64,000 nucleotides of DNA from MFD01213-c1 sp963704405 (GTDB lineage Bacteria; Planctomycetota; Phycisphaerae; Tepidisphaerales; Tepidisphaeraceae): the NCBI GenBank assembly GCA_963704405.1, contig OY969903.1, positions 1,860,001 through 1,924,000 on the forward strand, in the 5' to 3' direction. Each line of letters opens with the position of its first letter. The first letter of the stretch is position 1. The position numbers and the translations under genes are program-made. Shown piece by piece: positions 16,479-26,600 of this stretch. The notes under the pieces were generated by a model, which had not been told where the DNA came from, did not search any database, and worked only from the letters and a program-made list of their open reading frames with translations.

Positions 16479-18060
16479 CGCCTGAGAACCTTGCGTCGAA
16501 CGTCCCGATGTCTCTTTGCCGCCACACGTCACGGGCAATCTGTTTTCCCTTCAGGTTGAGCGTCGCCCAATCGGCGGACATCACGATGGGAGCCGTTCCG
16601 CGATTGCAGAATCCGACGGCTTTTGATCCGTCTTCCATGTTTTTCACCAGGATGTAACTCGCATCGGTGACTTGCACCGCCTGTGCCGCCTGGCCCAGCG
16701 GATCCTGATCGACATCGATCACTTCCGGGTTGGTGAGGACATTAATGGTCAGCGCGTCGAGATGCTCGATGTCGCCGCTATAAAAAAGCGGCGAGGCGTT
16801 CAAACACCAGAGCGACATGAAGGAGTATTCCTCCGTCGGCGACAACGGCGCCGGCTGCGGCTTGCCCATTTTCTTGGCGCTGCCGATCAGGCCGATCTGG
16901 ATATAGTCCGGATCATTCCATTGCCCCGGCCGCGCATAAGCGCGCAGTCCGGCATTCGTCAGAGCAACATCAAAAATCTTCGATAGCCCGGCCAGCCCCA
17001 GATCGTCCGCGGTGCGCCAGCTATTTCCATCCACGGAGCCTCCCCATTCCCAGACATTTCCCTTCCCATACTGGCAAAGGTTGAACACGATGTCGCGGGG
17101 CTGCTGGCGAAGCAGGTTGCCCATTAACGCATAGGGGCGCTTAAAATCTTCAAGATCGGGTTTCTGCCTGAGTACCTTGGGGTAGGTACACCAGTCATAT
17201 TTGAGAAAATCGAATCCCCAGTCGGCGAACTGGCGAGCGTCCTCGGCTTCATGCTGCCACGAACCGGCAAATCCCGCGCACGTCAGCGGGCCCGGCGACG
17301 TGTAGATGCCCGCCTTGAGACCCTTCGAATGGATGTACTCCGTCAATCCCTTCATATCGGGGAAATGTTTATTGGAAAGGATATTCCCTTTCTCGTCGCG
17401 CAGAGGGCCGACCCGGTCGGTGTCGCGATTTTTGGGAGCGAACGCCCAGCAGTCATCAATGTTCACATACTGGTATCCCACGTCCGCCATGCCGCTGGCA
17501 ATCAGGGCATCTGCGGCGTGGCGCATTGTCTCGTCCGTCACTCGATTGTAATAAGCGTACCAGTCATTGAAGCCCATTGGAGGCGTGAGGGCCAGCGTAT
17601 CGCCGCATACGATGTGCAACTTGCCCGTGGCATGTCCCTGCGAATTAGTGGCCGTGAGGGTGACAATCCATTCTCCACGAGTCGTGCAACTGCCTGTGAT
17701 AATCCCCTCTGCCGAATCCAGGGCCAGACCGTCCGGCAAATGATCGGCAGAAAACGTGATGGGCCGCTGTCCTGTCGTGGGAATCCGGAAAATAAACGGA
17801 TGCCCAGGCCGGCATCCATACATGCGCGGTCCGTTGATCCGCGGCGATGCGGGTGGCGGAGGAGTAAGCAACTCCACCGGCTCAGTGGGGGTGTTCGCTA
17901 TGGCAGGCTCGGTGGTTTGGCCGAAGCTGTTGCCACCTGCCGCCCCGAAAATCCATGCCAGGATGATAATCAGCGCAACTCCAATCCGGAGTTCCGCGAA
18001 CCTAAACGCCCGCTCCGCTGGATGGTCGTGCTGGACGAAAGAGATATCTGGACGAATCAT
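16429..18060 (-). CDS. GH27 alpha-galactosidase, exported
   Basis: A 543-residue protein. A membrane or signal helix (RIGVALIIILAWIFGAAGG, about 25-43) leads to a putative Ig-like domain (about 75-155, with FRIPTTGQRPITFSADHLPDG), then the GH27 barrel from LALTPPMGFNDWYAYYN. The nucleophile lies in FLKYDWC (D289) and the acid/base in SWRTADD (D353). The chain ends with an antiparallel beta domain. The He_PIG-like Ig module plus GH27 is a common planctomycete arrangement. It should release alpha-linked galactose (or N-acetylgalactosamine) from glycans at the cell surface or in the periplasm. GGAG lies before the ATG at 18060. Confidence 0.93.
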   Translation of the reverse strand: MIRPDISFVQHDHPAERAFRFAELRIGVALIIILAWIFGAAGGNSFGQTTEPAIANTPTEPVELLTPPPPASPRINGPRMYGCRPGHPFIFRIPTTGQRPITFSADHLPDGLALDSAEGIITGSCTTRGEWIVTLTATNSQGHATGKLHIVCGDTLALTPPMGFNDWYAYYNRVTDETMRHAADALIASGMADVGYQYVNIDDCWAFAPKNRDTDRVGPLRDEKGNILSNKHFPDMKGLTEYIHSKGLKAGIYTSPGPLTCAGFAGSWQHEAEDARQFADWGFDFLKYDWCTYPKVLRQKPDLEDFKRPYALMGNLLRQQPRDIVFNLCQYGKGNVWEWGGSVDGNSWRTADDLGLAGLSKIFDVALTNAGLRAYARPGQWNDPDYIQIGLIGSAKKMGKPQPAPLSPTEEYSFMSLWCLNASPLFYSGDIEHLDALTINVLTNPEVIDVDQDPLGQAAQAVQVTDASYILVKNMEDGSKAVGFCNRGTAPIVMSADWATLNLKGKQIARDVWRQRDIGTFDARFSGAIPPHGVLLLRMRPVD

Positions 18061-18243
18061 TCACTCACGCTCCTTATCCGAAATACTCAAATCGTCTGAA
18101 GTGGATAATGTCACATGGTTCTCCGCTGGACCACCAATGAATATTTGAATGCGACTATTCAGATGAGCCGCGACTTCAGTTATACCCCACACTAATACAA
18201 TGCTCGCGGCGGAATAGGGCAGCGATGCCGGCAAAGGCGAAAG

Positions 18244-18323
18244 TGACCTGCCCCAATTCCCGTACCAGTCGTCATGAGAGGATAGCCTCTCATGACGACT
18301 GGTACGGGAATTGGGGCAGGTCA
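18244..18323. repeat. Perfect 38-bp inverted repeat with a 4-base loop
   Basis: Arm 1 is 18244-18281, the loop ATAG is 18282-18285, and arm 2 is 18286-18323; the arms are exact reverse complements over 38 bases. Arm 2 contains the stop codon of the decayed IS4-type transposase, so the palindrome begins at the 3' end of that gene. It may be a duplicated, inverted element end, a strong bidirectional terminator, or an assembly fold-back. There is no U-run. Confidence 0.9.
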
Positions 18324-19404
18324 TTTGGCCATTGCTTGTGGTGGGCTGACGTTCATTTTCCGATACATGATCATCCCGATGGTGTAGATGCTGCACTCGT
18401 TGTCACGGTTGTTCGCGTACCAGGCCGCGGGCGTAAAGCGGGCCTTGGCGATCAGCCCCACGCCGCACAACAGCAGGTAGGCATCGCCAGGACCAATAGC
18501 AATCGGTCCAGCCGATCCGGTCTGCGTGTCGCGCAGGCTCCAGCCATTGCGTTTGCTCTTGTCATCGCGGAACAGTTCCTCGATGGTCATCCGCTTACCG
18601 TACACGCGGCACAGCTGGTGGGTGGTGCCGGGTTGGTCAGTCATCAGGAACCAGCATTCGTCCCGCTTCTTGGGCAGTCGGTGTGGCCAGCGGATGATCA
18701 CGCTCTGGGTCACGGCGCCGTCGGCGCGGTAGCTGACCCGCTTGAGCACCTTGGCGATGCCCTTGTGGACCGGGTAGTCCAGCAACGGGCCGTGGAAACC
18801 ATGTAATCGCACCGTGACCTTAGGCTGGATGCGGATGATGTACCCGAAGTGCTGTTGCTGGCAGAACCTGGCCAGGGCAGTGCGTCTGAAGCCGCGGTCG
18901 GCCAGGATCACCACCTTGATGGTCTGGGGGATCATCCAGCGCAGTACCAGCACCAGCACCAGCAATTCCTCAAATGCGTTGCAAGGTGCCCCTCGTAGAC
19001 GTGGTTGGTCGTGCTGGCCCAGGTGATCGGGGTAGATCGCCCCTTGAGCACCACCGAGGCCACCAGCGTCTGGAAGCCTTTGATGTCCACCCAGTCGAAG
19101 GCGACCAGCAGCTTCTTCTTCCGTTTCCTGAGCGCTGGCGACGATGGGCCGCATCGCATCGGCGGTCTCGATTCGCTCGTTGGCGCAGAACCGCGGCTCG
19201 ACTGAGCTCGCCCAAGTCCGGCAGCGTTTAATCTGATGCTTGGTTGTCCCGAGCATCTGCCGCCCGGTGTTGGCCAGCGAGATCCGCTGCACGGACAAGG
19301 CGGCCGAGACCAGGGCCGCCAGCGTTTTGACTTGAGAAAGACGTAACGACCTAGCTGCGCAGACTCCAGATCACCCACGCGGCCGCCTGATTGCGACAAC
19401 GCAT
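18321..19404 (-). pseudogene. Decayed IS4-type transposase
   Basis: A DDE transposase broken by at least three frame changes. From the ATG at 19404 the reading begins MRCRNQAAAWVIWSLRS and stops. The next frame gives RLSQVKTLAALVSAALSVQRISLANTGRQML. Then KKLLVAFDWVDIKGFQTLVASVV appears in another frame (the first catalytic Asp region). The longest frame resumes with VVILADRGFRRTALARFC (second Asp) and ends with CRVYGKRMTIEELFRDDKSKRNGWSL, the YREK-type Glu signature. Domain order and motifs fit IS4-related transposases. It is not expected to be active. I could not define terminal inverted repeats. The initiator tRNA-Met lies about 170 bases upstream of its start. Confidence 0.75.
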
Positions 19405-19443
19405 GACCGACTCCCTTCAGTCGATTGTGCCGGGGTGATCATT

Positions 19444-19477
19444 CCCGAGCCCATATCGGCGGGCTCGGGCTATTTTA
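19444..19477 (+). terminator. Strong hairpin upstream of the tRNA gene
   Basis: CCCGAGCCC, 8-base loop, GGGCTCGGG followed by CTATTTTA on the plus strand. It could insulate the tRNA promoter from transcription entering from the left. Confidence 0.5.
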
Positions 19478-19531
19478 TGCCTGCCGAAGAATGGCGGCGC
19501 GAAACTGGGGATGACTTAGGATTGGCCCGCC

Positions 19532-19559
19532 TTGACACTAATCCAACAAGCCCTAGAAT
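19532..19559 (+). promoter_or_regulatory. Promoter of the initiator tRNA
   Basis: TTGACA (19532-19537), 16-base spacer, TAGAAT (19554-19559). The predicted start is about 8 bases before the tRNA 5' end, as usual for a single tRNA transcript. Confidence 0.7.
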
Positions 19560-19574
19560 CTTTTAGACCAAGAT

Positions 19575-19648
<74 letters not shown>

Positions 19649-19656
19649 TAAGAACG

Positions 19657-19685
19657 GCCTTGGCGCTAGCGCCAAGGCTGTTTTC
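19657..19685 (+). terminator. Terminator of the tRNA-fMet transcript
   Basis: A 22-base perfect palindrome (GCCTTGGCGCT and its complement, 19657-19678) followed by TGTTTTCG, starting 9 bases after the tRNA. Confidence 0.8.
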
Positions 19686-20123
19686 GTTCAATGCGCTTGT
19701 TATGAACCTCCGACTTCCGCCGAGCCGATTCTCGTCGATTCGGGCGGTTGCTTCTCAGTGCGGGTGAGTTGAAACGATGTGGGTGACCGTATCCCATGCG
19801 TTACGAACAGCTAAGATCGCCTGCGGAAATACGTTGGGGAAAAACCCGGCCGGCTGGCGCACAGCTTTGAGGTGCTAATCGACACCTCCGCCGATTCATT
19901 TGGCCAAGAAGCGGCCGACGCATTCAGAAGGGCTGTCTGAGCATGGCACGGGGGCATTGAGGTGACCTGCGAGAAATCAGATGCGTCGACCGAGCCGCGG
20001 CCACAGCAAAGGCAGGTGTGCCTTTGGCCGTTGGAAGCTCGCTTCCAAAATGAATCTTTCCCGGCTCGTAAGCCGCGCCTTGCTAGCGCGTCAGTTGATC
20101 GCCGGCGCAATTCGGGAACAATA
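19686..20123. other. Intergenic region with a possible decayed small gene
   Basis: Mostly without clear genes. From 19796 (ATG) a frame reads MRYEQLRSP. A second frame continues RLRKYVGEKPGRLAHSFEVL and IDTSADSFGQEAADAFRRAV to a stop at 19940. Joined by one base change near 19812 these would make a 48-residue acidic protein. The second half looks genuinely coding, but there is no ribosome binding site and no family I recognise. Confidence 0.3.
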
Positions 20124-22637
20124 TCAGCGTCGAGAGGTAAGGCTCGCCACAACCGCCGTTAACTCGGTAGGTTCCACGGGTTTGGCGACGTGCGTCTGAA
20201 ATCCAGCACGCAACGCGCGGGTTCGATCTTCGGCCCGCGCGAAGGCTGTCAGCGCCGCGGCGGGGATATTTCCGCCCTCTTCATCGGAAAGCCCCCGCAC
20301 CTTGCGGATGAACGCGTACCCGTCCTCCTGTGGCATGCCGATGTCGCTGATGATCATGTTGGGCCGGTTTTCTCTGAGCAATGCAAGCGCTTCCTCGCTG
20401 GACGCGGCAAGAAGCACGCGCGCTCCGCAATCCTCCAATACGCGTTTGATCAGATGGCGCGCATCCGGCTCGTCGTCCACCGCCAACACGGTCACGCCCG
20501 CCAACGATGGGTAATCGAAAGGTACTTGGCTGCTCGTGTAAGCCAGGGGGTGTACCCGGGGATGCGGTTCGTCCGCACATACAACCATGAGCGGCAGTTC
20601 GATGCAGAATGTAGATCCCTTACCCTCGCCAGCGCTTTTTGCCCGGACCAATCCACCGTGCAGTTCCACGAGATGTTTGACGATCGAAAGCCCCAGTCCC
20701 AGCCCCCCTTGATGACGGGTGGTCGAGGCGTCAGCCTGTCGGAATCGCTCAAACAAGTGGGGCAGGAATTCCGGCTTGATCCCCTGACCGTCGTCGACGA
20801 CACAGACTTCCAGATGACTGTTGACACGCTCCAGCGTGACTTGAACCTTGCCGCCCTTGGGGGTGAACTTCACCGCATTGGTAAGTAAGTTCCAAAAGCA
20901 CTGTTGGAGCCTCGCGGGGTCCCCCCGCACAGGTCCGGCCAGCGGGTCGAGCACTACCTGCATCCGGATGTTCTTTGCGTCGGCGCTGTGCCGAACTGAA
21001 GCAACGGCCGCCTTAACGACATCCTGCACATCCACCTGCTGCACGTCCAGGCGGATCTTGCCCGAGATGATGCGGCTCATGTCTAGCAGGTCTTCGATAA
21101 GCTGTGTCTGCACGCGCGTGTTGCGCTCGATCACGTCGAGGCCTTCTGCCAAGTCCGTATCGGCCGTAGCCGTTTTGCGCAGGACTTGCGCCCAGCCCAG
21201 AATCGCGTTCAACGGGGTGCGAAGTTCGTGCGAGAGAGTCGCGAGGAATTCGTCTTTGAGGCGGCTGGCCCGCTCCGCCTCCGCCCGCGCACCGCGCTCG
21301 GCCCCCAGCAGCGTCTCTCTTTCCTCGGACGCCTGTTTCACGCGCTCGTACAGCCGCGCGTTATCGATCGCCACCGCCGCCTGTGACGCGATCCCCAGGA
21401 CCAGCCGCTCGGCGCGTTCGGTAAACACGTCGGTATCCGAGTGGCCGAAGAAGAGGCCACCAATGACCTCGCCGGAGCGCGAAACAACCGGTACGGCCAG
21501 GTAACTCCGCACCGGCAGGTGGCCGGGCGGCATGCCACGGTGCGGCTGCATCGTCCCATACCTCGGGTCCTTCGTGATGTCGGGCGAGCGAAGAACGCCC
21601 GTGCCCCGGAATGTCGGCTCGAAGACGGGCGTGTTCCGCGGGAGGCCGAACTTCTCGAATGCCTCTCGCGGAGCGCCGGAGAGCGTGTAGAGCAGAAACG
21701 ACTCGCCGTTCTTGTCGATCACGTTGTAAAAGAACGCGCCAAACTGGGCGCCGGTGAGTTCCTTACCGGCGTCGGTTACCGACTGCACGAGGGTTTGCAA
21801 CTCAAGCTGCGATGCGATGACCCCGCCGGTTTTGTTCAGCAGTTCCAGGATGACCCGCTCGTCATTCAGGGCTGCCTCGATCTGCTTGCGCCCGGTGATG
21901 TCGCGCGCAATTTTCGAGGCGCCGATGATGCGACCCGTGGCATCCTTGATCGGGGAAATCGTGACTGAAACGTCGATGTAGCGTCCGTCCTTGCATACGC
22001 GGATCGTTTCAAAGTGATCGACCCGCTGCCCGTGGCGGAGCTGCTCCAGGATTTTCGGCTCTTCATCCAGCCGGTCCGGTGGAAAGAGAACCGTGATGGA
22101 TTGGCCGATCATTTCCCGTGCGGTGTATCCGAACATCCGCTCGGCGGACTGATTCCAACTTCGCACGATGCCGTTCAGGTCTTTACTGACAATGGCGTCA
22201 TCGGATGATGAAATGATCGCCTTAAACCTGCTTTCCAACTCACTGTTTTGACTGATGTCCCGGGCCACCTTGGAGGCGCCGACAATCTTCCCTTCATGGT
22301 CGCGGATCGGTGAAATCGTGACCGATACGGCGACCGGTGTGCCGTCTTTGCGAATGCGAACTGTTTCGATGTGGTCTACGCGTTCCCCGCGTTGCAGGCG
22401 CTGGAGGATTGCCGATTCTTCGCTGAGCCGGTCTGGCGGAAAAAGAATGGTAATCGGCTTTCCGAGCATCTCCTCGGCCGTGTAGCCGAATATACGCTCG
22501 GCGGATTGATTCCAGCTCCGAACAATACCTTTCAAGTCTTTGCTGATGATCGCGTCATCGGATGAGTCGATGATGGCAGCCAGCAAAGCCTGTGCTTCTT
22601 GAACTGGACCCGTCTCTGGCTTGGCAAATTCTCCCAT
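20124..22637 (-). CDS. Hybrid sensor histidine kinase (PAS-PAS-GAF-HisKA-HATPase-REC)
   Basis: A soluble 837-residue hybrid kinase read from MGEFAKPETG at 22637; an in-frame extension to 22697 looks non-coding. Two near-identical PAS domains (about 15-130 and 135-250) share the IVRSWNQSAER motif, then a GAF domain (about 265-435). The dimerisation helix has the phospho-acceptor His470 in FLATLSHELRTPLNAI, followed by the ATPase N-box NLLTNAVKF (about 583-591), DDGQGI and GGLGLGL. A C-terminal receiver carries Asp765 in MIISDIGMP. It has no membrane helix, so the signal is cytoplasmic, perhaps redox or a small ligand. It is divergent from the MEDS-kinase pair. Phosphotransfer probably ends internally or passes to an unlinked regulator. 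Confidence 0.92.
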   Translation of the reverse strand: MGEFAKPETGPVQEAQALLAAIIDSSDDAIISKDLKGIVRSWNQSAERIFGYTAEEMLGKPITILFPPDRLSEESAILQRLQRGERVDHIETVRIRKDGTPVAVSVTISPIRDHEGKIVGASKVARDISQNSELESRFKAIISSSDDAIVSKDLNGIVRSWNQSAERMFGYTAREMIGQSITVLFPPDRLDEEPKILEQLRHGQRVDHFETIRVCKDGRYIDVSVTISPIKDATGRIIGASKIARDITGRKQIEAALNDERVILELLNKTGGVIASQLELQTLVQSVTDAGKELTGAQFGAFFYNVIDKNGESFLLYTLSGAPREAFEKFGLPRNTPVFEPTFRGTGVLRSPDITKDPRYGTMQPHRGMPPGHLPVRSYLAVPVVSRSGEVIGGLFFGHSDTDVFTERAERLVLGIASQAAVAIDNARLYERVKQASEERETLLGAERGARAEAERASRLKDEFLATLSHELRTPLNAILGWAQVLRKTATADTDLAEGLDVIERNTRVQTQLIEDLLDMSRIISGKIRLDVQQVDVQDVVKAAVASVRHSADAKNIRMQVVLDPLAGPVRGDPARLQQCFWNLLTNAVKFTPKGGKVQVTLERVNSHLEVCVVDDGQGIKPEFLPHLFERFRQADASTTRHQGGLGLGLSIVKHLVELHGGLVRAKSAGEGKGSTFCIELPLMVVCADEPHPRVHPLAYTSSQVPFDYPSLAGVTVLAVDDEPDARHLIKRVLEDCGARVLLAASSEEALALLRENRPNMIISDIGMPQEDGYAFIRKVRGLSDEEGGNIPAAALTAFARAEDRTRALRAGFQTHVAKPVEPTELTAVVASLTSRR

Positions 22638-22992
22638 GGTACAATTTTTCCCGGAAACCCTCGGGGCCGCCCGCAGGCTACACCAGCGCTGCAACATACG
22701 CGGGCGTTGAAATGACGTCTACGTGCGATTTCCACGCTCACTTCAAGAAAGGAGGGCTATCCTGAACAGAGAATGTGGTATAATCTTGGCTCCTTTGATT
22801 GCCAAGGCGATGTCCCGTTCGTTGCTCGGCATCTTTCAGACGCGCGGCAGGCGAACCCTGCGTCCGCAGAGCGTTTTCTGCGGTGCGGGCGTCGCCAATG
22901 CGGGCAACCTTTAACGTCGGGCGGGACTGTTTGAGAGCGGTCTTGCGGTATAGTGACCTGATCCTGACCCCGTTCAAGAACAAGGAGAATCA
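22638..22992. other. Divergent promoter region between the sensor kinase genes
   Basis: No gene is visible in these 355 bases. On the plus strand a perfect -10 box TATAAT lies at 22779-22784 with no matching -35, and TATAGT lies at 22949-22954 with TTGAGA 12 bases upstream (spacing too short). The region separates the minus-strand hybrid kinase from the plus-strand MEDS gene and probably carries both promoters. Confidence 0.4.
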
Positions 22993-23631
22993 ATGACGGA
23001 GACCACACAACCGGTACGATTGGCAGGGTCCGCTTTGAGCCGCTCTTGCCACGTTTGCGCCTTCTTCCACTCCAAGGAAGAGGAATACCGGGTGTTGATG
23101 CCATTTATCAGGGACGGGTTCGAGAGAGGGGATCGTGCCTTCCACGTCGTCGATCCCAAGCATCGCGCAGCCCACCTCAAGCGGCTGGGGACGGAGGGCA
23201 TCGACGTGGCGGACGCCGAAGCGAACGGACAGTTGGAGGTCCGCCGCTGGCAGGAGGCGTACATCAAAGACGACCATTTTGATCAGTACCGCATGATCGA
23301 GACCATCAAAGAGGCCTTGGACCCGGCCAAGAAGCAGCCGGGTAAGCTCACCCGCCTGGTCGCCAACATGGAATGGGCGCTGGAGGACTTGCCGGGCGTC
23401 CACGACATCGTGGAGTACGAAACCCGGCTCAACCACGTCCTGCCGGCGTATCACGACCCCGTCATCTGCACCTACGACCTGTCCCGATTCGGCGCTGAAG
23501 TCGTCATGGACATCATGCGGACGCATCCGATGGTCATCATCGGCGGCATCCTCCAGGAGAACCCGTTCTACGTCCCGCCCGACGAGATGCTTAAGGAGCT
23601 AAAAGAGCGGTCGGACCACAAGGCAGCATGA
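22993..23631 (+). CDS. Stand-alone MEDS-domain sensory protein
   Basis: A 212-residue protein made almost entirely of one MEDS domain (methanogen/methylotroph DcmR sensory domain, about 14-200). Typical parts are HVCAFFHSKEEEYRVLMPFIRDGFERGDRAFHVV in the first third and VIGYDLSR-like CTYDLSRFGAEVVMDIMRTHP near the end. MEDS domains resemble degenerate RecA/KaiC-like folds and are thought to sense hydrocarbon derivatives; the ligand here is unknown. There is no DNA-binding or kinase domain, so it may act as an input partner of the kinase starting 37 bases downstream. AAGGAG precedes the ATG at 22993. Confidence 0.85.
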   Translation: MTETTQPVRLAGSALSRSCHVCAFFHSKEEEYRVLMPFIRDGFERGDRAFHVVDPKHRAAHLKRLGTEGIDVADAEANGQLEVRRWQEAYIKDDHFDQYRMIETIKEALDPAKKQPGKLTRLVANMEWALEDLPGVHDIVEYETRLNHVLPAYHDPVICTYDLSRFGAEVVMDIMRTHPMVIIGGILQENPFYVPPDEMLKELKERSDHKAA

Positions 23632-23667
23632 TCAGCCCACTGTGCGTGGAGTTGGCAGGGACTCGGT

Positions 23668-26600
23668 ATGGACCCGCACGCGGATTCCGTTGAAGAAAAT
23701 CGCCGCCTGCGGCGAACGATGCGGGACTTGGTAGCCCTGTCGACCCTTCCGGCGATCTGGATCGGCATGGGCGTAGAGGGGATCGCGCGCAGCTTGGCCG
23801 ACGTCCTGCACTCCACTCTGTCGCTCGATTTCATTTACATCCGGCTCACCGGGTATGGGGCAAATGATGTCATCGAACTCGTGCGGCGGAAGAATTCGAC
23901 TGGTGCCGCCACCGATGTCGAGGTGTTACGAAAATCTCTCGCACCGCTGCTAACGGGTAACGCGGCGGACACACCCGCCATGATTCAAGACCCGTTCGGT
24001 GACGGGACGCTTCGCGGTGCCGCAACCCGCTTTGGCATCGGCGACGATCAGGGCGTTCTCGTCTGCGGTTCCTCCAGGCCCGGTTTCCCAACCGATCAAG
24101 ATCGGCTGCTACTGGGAGTCGGAGCCAATCAGACCGCCGTCGTCCTTCAACGGCGCCGGGCTGAGGCTCAGGTGCAAGAGCATCGAGAGTGGCTGAGGGT
24201 AACCCTGGCCAGCATCGGCGACGCCGTCATCGCGACGGACACCGCCGGCCGCATCACCTTCTTAAACTCCATCGCCGAGCGATTAACGGGGTGGACTTCT
24301 TCCGACGCCGAAGACGAATTATTAGAGAACGTCTTCGCGATCGTAAACGAACAGTCTCGCCAGCCGGTCGAGAATCCGGTCAAGCGGGTACTGCGTGAAG
24401 GGGTCGTGGTCGGCCTGGCCAACCACACAATCCTGATCGCCAGGGATGGAACCGAACATCCCATCGACGACTCGGCCGCTCCGATCCGGGACGCGACAGG
24501 AAAGATGCTCGGCGTCGTGATGATCTTCCGTGAGGTATCCGAACAACGCCGAAACGATGAGCAGCGAAACGTCCGACTTGCCGTCACCCATGCGCTGAGC
24601 GAAGCGGCGACGGTGGCGGAAGGGATGGGCGAGGTTCTCCGCGCGGTATGCGACAATTTGAGATGGGACGTCGGCTTATTCTGGCGAGTCAACGAGGCGG
24701 GGACGGCGCTGGAGTGTGCCAGCACCTGGCACCGGCCCGACGGACTGCTGGACGAGTTCGAAGCCATCAGTTGCAGCCGAACCTTCCGCCTCGGAGAAGG
24801 TCTTCCGGGTCGCGTGTGGGCAAGCGGCGCGCCGGCTTCGATCCTCGACCTCGCTAAAGACTCCAACCTCCCTCGCATGTCGGGCGGCGTGACGTTCGGT
24901 CTCAGCAGCGCCTTGGCAAATCCGGTGACGGTCGGCGATCGAACGCTGGGCGTCGTCGAGTTTTTCACCCGACGCTTGCGCAACGCCGATGCAAACCTGT
25001 TGGAAATGATGGCTACCGTCGCCGGCAGCGTCGGGCAGTTCATCGAACGGAAAACGGCGGAGGAGGATGTTCGCCGGAGCGAACAGGAGCTCGCCGACTT
25101 CTTCGACAATGCGAGTGTCGGACTGCACTGGGTCGGCCCGGACGGAGTCGTTCTCCGCGCCAACCAGGCCGAGCTCGACATGCTTGGATACAGCCACGAA
25201 GACTACGTGGGTCGCCCCATTGCCGAATTTCATGCCGACGAGGACGTGATCTGCGACATCCTCAAGCGACTGCGGGCCGGCCAGAAGCTGGCCGAATATC
25301 CCGCGCGGCTTCGGTGCAAGGACGGTTCGATCAAGGAGGTGCTGATCGACTCCAGCGTGCTTTGGCGTGACGGTCGGTTCGTGCACACACGCTGCTTCAC
25401 CCGGGATGTCACGGAGCGCAAGCGGGCCGAGGCCAAGGTGCGGGAGCAGGAGCACCGGACTCAGACCATCGTGGAGAGCATTTCCGACGCCTTCTGTACG
25501 TTCGACAGGGATTGGAGATTCACGTATGTGAATCGCCAAGCGGAAGTTCTTCTCGGCCGTTCACGCGAGGATCTCCTAGGAAAGAACCATTGGAAGGAAT
25601 ACCCCGAAACCGTCGGAACGGTCGTGGAACGGAGCTACCGCCGTGCTGCGGACCAGAAGGAAACCGTCTCGCTCGAATTCCTTTACCCGAGTCACGACCG
25701 CTGGTATGAGCTCAATGTTTACCCATCCCCTGAGGGGGTGTCGGTTTATTTCCGTGATGTCAGCGACAGAAAGCGGGCGGAAATCGCGGTTCGGGAAAAC
25801 GAGCAGCGTTTCCGGCAGCTCGCGGACGCCATGCCGCAGATCGTTTGGACCGCCGGCCCCGACGGAAATATTGATTACTTGAATAAGCGGTGGACGGAAT
25901 TCAGCGGGCTGCCGCAAACAGTAGGCAATGAAGGTTGGGGGTCGCTCTTACACCCCGATGACGCGGGCCTGGCAGCCAAGCGCTGGGCCGATTGCGTTGC
26001 GACCGGTGCACCGTTCGAGATGGAGACTCGGCTCCGGGATCGACAGAGGGGCATGTACCGCTGGCACCTGATCCGAACTGTCGCGGTCCGCGATGATGCG
26101 ATGAGGGTCGCCCGCTGGTTCGGCACCAGCACCGACATTCATGAGCAAAAGCGATCGACGGAATGCGCACGCTATCTGGCCGAAGCCAGTGCGGCACTTG
26201 CGGGCGTCGTGGACTACGAGAGCACGCTCCAGAAAGTGGCAAATTTAGCCATCCCGTACTTTGCCGACTGGTCGGCCGTTGACGTGGCGGACGGCGAAAA
26301 CCTGCGACGCCTCGCGGTCTCGCACCAGGACGCGGACAAAATTCAGATTGCACATGAGTTGTTCCGCCTCTATCCCCCGGATTTAAAATCGCAGGGCGGC
26401 GTCGGGGCAGTTTTCCGTACGGGCAGGCCCGAAATCCTTGGGGAGATCACCGATGAACTTATCGTCCACGGGGCGCGAGACGAGCGTCATTTGCGTCTCG
26501 TTCGTTCTCTTGGACTGAAGTCCTATATCTGCGTCCCACTGATCGTTTCAGGCAATACGCTGGGCGTTTTAACGTTCGCTACCGCCGAATCCGGCCGGCG

